Below are positions 62,809 through 64,000 of a DNA stretch of 64,000 nucleotides, piece after piece. The position numbers were made by a program, and so were the translations under genes. Each line of letters starts with the position of its first letter. Within the stretch, counting starts at the first letter, position 1. The notes under the pieces are model-generated. The model worked only from the letters and a program-made list of their open reading frames with translations. It searched no databases and was not told the DNA's origin. This DNA comes from Thermus sp. LT1-2-5 (GTDB lineage: Bacteria > Deinococcota > Deinococci > Deinococcales > Thermaceae): contig NZ_BSRG01000002.1 in NCBI RefSeq assembly GCF_040363165.1, positions 1 through 64,000 on the forward strand, given 5' to 3'.

Positions 62809-63906
62809 ATGCGCGCCACGAACCTTCCCCTAAAGTCGGTAGCCCTGCCTGCGGAGCACGGGGGCTGGGGCTTCACCCTGGAACCGGTTCTCCTGGGCCT
62901 CCTCCTCTCCCCGGGGGCCCACACCCTGGGGCTTCTCCTCCTAGGCCTTTTCGGCTTTTTGGCCCGGCACCCCTTCAAGCTCGCCTATCAGGACCTGCGG
63001 AAAGGCAAGCGCTACCCCCGCACGGAGCTGGCCCTAAGGGTGGGGAGCGCCTACCTCCTCCTGGCCCTTGCGGGCCTCCTCCTCACCGCCCTCACCGCCC
63101 AGGGGCCTTTCCTCCTTCCCCTCCTCCTCGCCCTTCCCCTGGGGGCCTTTATGGCCTGGGCCGATGCGCAAAATCGCACCCGGGAGCTCTTCCCGGAGAT
63201 CAGCGCAGCCCTCTTCATGGCCACCCTTGCCCCGGCGGGGGCGCTGGCGGGAGGCCTTGGGGCCCAGGTGGCCTGGGGAAGCTTTCTGGCCCTGGCCTTA
63301 CGAGACGTGGCCTCCCTCTACTACGCCCGCACCCAGGTGCTCCGGGCTCGAGGCCTCGCTCCCAAGCGTTACCCCGCCTTCCTAGTTCTCTTCCTCACCC
63401 CAGGGCTGGCTCTTTTCCTAGGGAAGGTAGGCCTTCTCCCCATGGCTGTCTTCCTGGGCCTTTTCGCCCTCGCCCTCTACGGCGGCATCTCCCTCCTCCT
63501 GCCCCCTGTGCCCGCCCGGGTCATCGGCTGGACGCAGATGGGCTTTGGCCTCCTCCTGGTCCTCCTCGCTGCCTGGGGATACACCCAGATGGAGCTTCCC
63601 ACCGCCCTTCTCTGGGTGCCGAGCCTCCACCGCCTCCTGGGATGGGCCCTGGTGGGGTTCGCCTTTGCCCTTGGCCTTTGGCTTCTTCTCCGCAAGGAGA
63701 TACCCCGGGCGGCCCGCCTCGCCCTGGGCCTTTACGACCTCAACGCCCTTTTGGGCCTCCTGTACCTGGCCCTGGGGGGCCGGCTTTCCCCGCACCCTTT
63801 CCTGGCCCTCCTCGGGGTGGCCCTGGCCCACGCCCTGCTCCGCCGGCCCCACCCTTGGCCAGGGGTGGGGTTCCTACTCCTTGGTCTCGTTCTACTCTGG
63901 CACTAA
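62809..63906 (+). CDS. YwiC-like polytopic membrane protein with extra C-terminal helices
   Basis: 365 residues from ATG 62809, with GGAGGCAAGG upstream. The N-terminal 240 residues match the YwiC family (LPAEHGGWGFTLEPVLLGLL; RHPFKLAYQDLRKGKRYPRT), UbiA-like multi-helix proteins; in Bacillus ywiC lies beside narK and fnr. The last 125 residues add further helices with TALLWVPSLHRLLGW and AHALLRRPHPWPG. Its function is unknown, but the family repeatedly occurs with nitrate and nitrite respiration. Confidence 0.82.
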   Translation: MRATNLPLKSVALPAEHGGWGFTLEPVLLGLLLSPGAHTLGLLLLGLFGFLARHPFKLAYQDLRKGKRYPRTELALRVGSAYLLLALAGLLLTALTAQGPFLLPLLLALPLGAFMAWADAQNRTRELFPEISAALFMATLAPAGALAGGLGAQVAWGSFLALALRDVASLYYARTQVLRARGLAPKRYPAFLVLFLTPGLALFLGKVGLLPMAVFLGLFALALYGGISLLLPPVPARVIGWTQMGFGLLLVLLAAWGYTQMELPTALLWVPSLHRLLGWALVGFAFALGLWLLLRKEIPRAARLALGLYDLNALLGLLYLALGGRLSPHPFLALLGVALAHALLRRPHPWPGVGFLLLGLVLLWH

Positions 63907-63954
63907 GGTGGCCCCAAGCACCTTCTTCCCCCAGGGCTCACGGAAAATAAGGCC

Positions 63955-64000
63955 ATGCGGAAAGCCTGGGGTCTGCTCCTTCTCGTACCCCTTCTCCTAG
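63955..64000 (+). CDS. Start of an exported protein (truncated by window end)
   Basis: ATG at 63955 followed by MRKAWGLLLLVPLLL, a clear signal-peptide start, 15 codons before the window ends. AAGG lies just upstream. Too short to identify; it continues the YwiC-side gene group. Confidence 0.55.
   Translation, partial: MRKAWGLLLLVPLLL

Overview
The window is from a Thermus chromosome. The signs are very high GC with strong G/C third-position bias, a 16S rRNA gene separated from 23S/5S, a short 196-residue EF-Ts, and a denitrification island of the kind described in nitrate-respiring Thermus. The presence of both a cd1-type (NirS) and a copper (NirK) nitrite reductase next to norC-norB-norH recalls Thermus scotoductus and relatives. 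The species is an inference from gene content.

Layout. 1-1120: 5' part of a 16S rRNA gene and a tRNA-Ala, both on the minus strand. 1286-7627: a plus-strand run of translation, lipid and isoprenoid genes (rpsB, tsf, pyrH, frr, cdsA, dxr, site-2 protease, glycosyltransferase). 7608-11360: minus-strand housekeeping genes (secreted protein, proC, an rRNA methyltransferase, spoVS, an SRPBCC protein, recX). 11384-18015: a phosphoesterase, a compositionally foreign pair (MBL hydrolase and CPBP protease), then prkA, DUF444 and spoVR. 18012-23743: sulfur and redox genes (Lgt-like/TlpA fusion, rhodaneses, disulfide oxidoreductase, MBL-rhodanese, TauE) with paired CsoR/CstR-like operators, then a nitrilase. 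23740-28013: a parvulin and the heme genes hemE-hemH-hemY. 28021-35863: three large cyclic-di-GMP proteins (GGDEF, GGDEF-EAL, HD-GYP).

From about 35860 to the end lies a nitrogen-oxide respiration island. It holds small operons of DUF59, DUF2249, heme-copper-oxidase-like mini proteins and a protoglobin-MoaD fusion; a frameshifted narK; an IS remnant; a cytochrome c; the regulators dnrS and dnrT; feoA-feoB-feoC; cupin and hemerythrin-like genes; an nrc-type NADH dehydrogenase cluster with a broken Fe-S subunit; a cytochrome P460 with a MarR regulator; nirJ-like, nirS, nirK, norH, norB and norC; and an Rrf2/ScdA/cupin/YwiC operon. No narGHJI nitrate reductase is seen, so the encoded pathway runs from nitrite to N2O.

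The most useful observation is a directional motif, TGACCYRGGTCATGG (core TGA-N6-TCA, the CRP/FNR spacing), upstream of seven separate operons of the island. Its centre lies about 41.5 bp upstream of a deduced start point, and in three cases that start point is exactly the ATG of the gene. This defines a probable DnrT class-II activated regulon with several leaderless transcripts. It also ties uncharacterised genes, including the protoglobin-MoaD fusion and a membrane-TusA fusion, to nitrogen-oxide respiration. Several island genes (narK, the nrcF-like gene, a cytochrome c) carry indels while the neighbouring core genes are all intact, which suggests local decay of the nitrate step.
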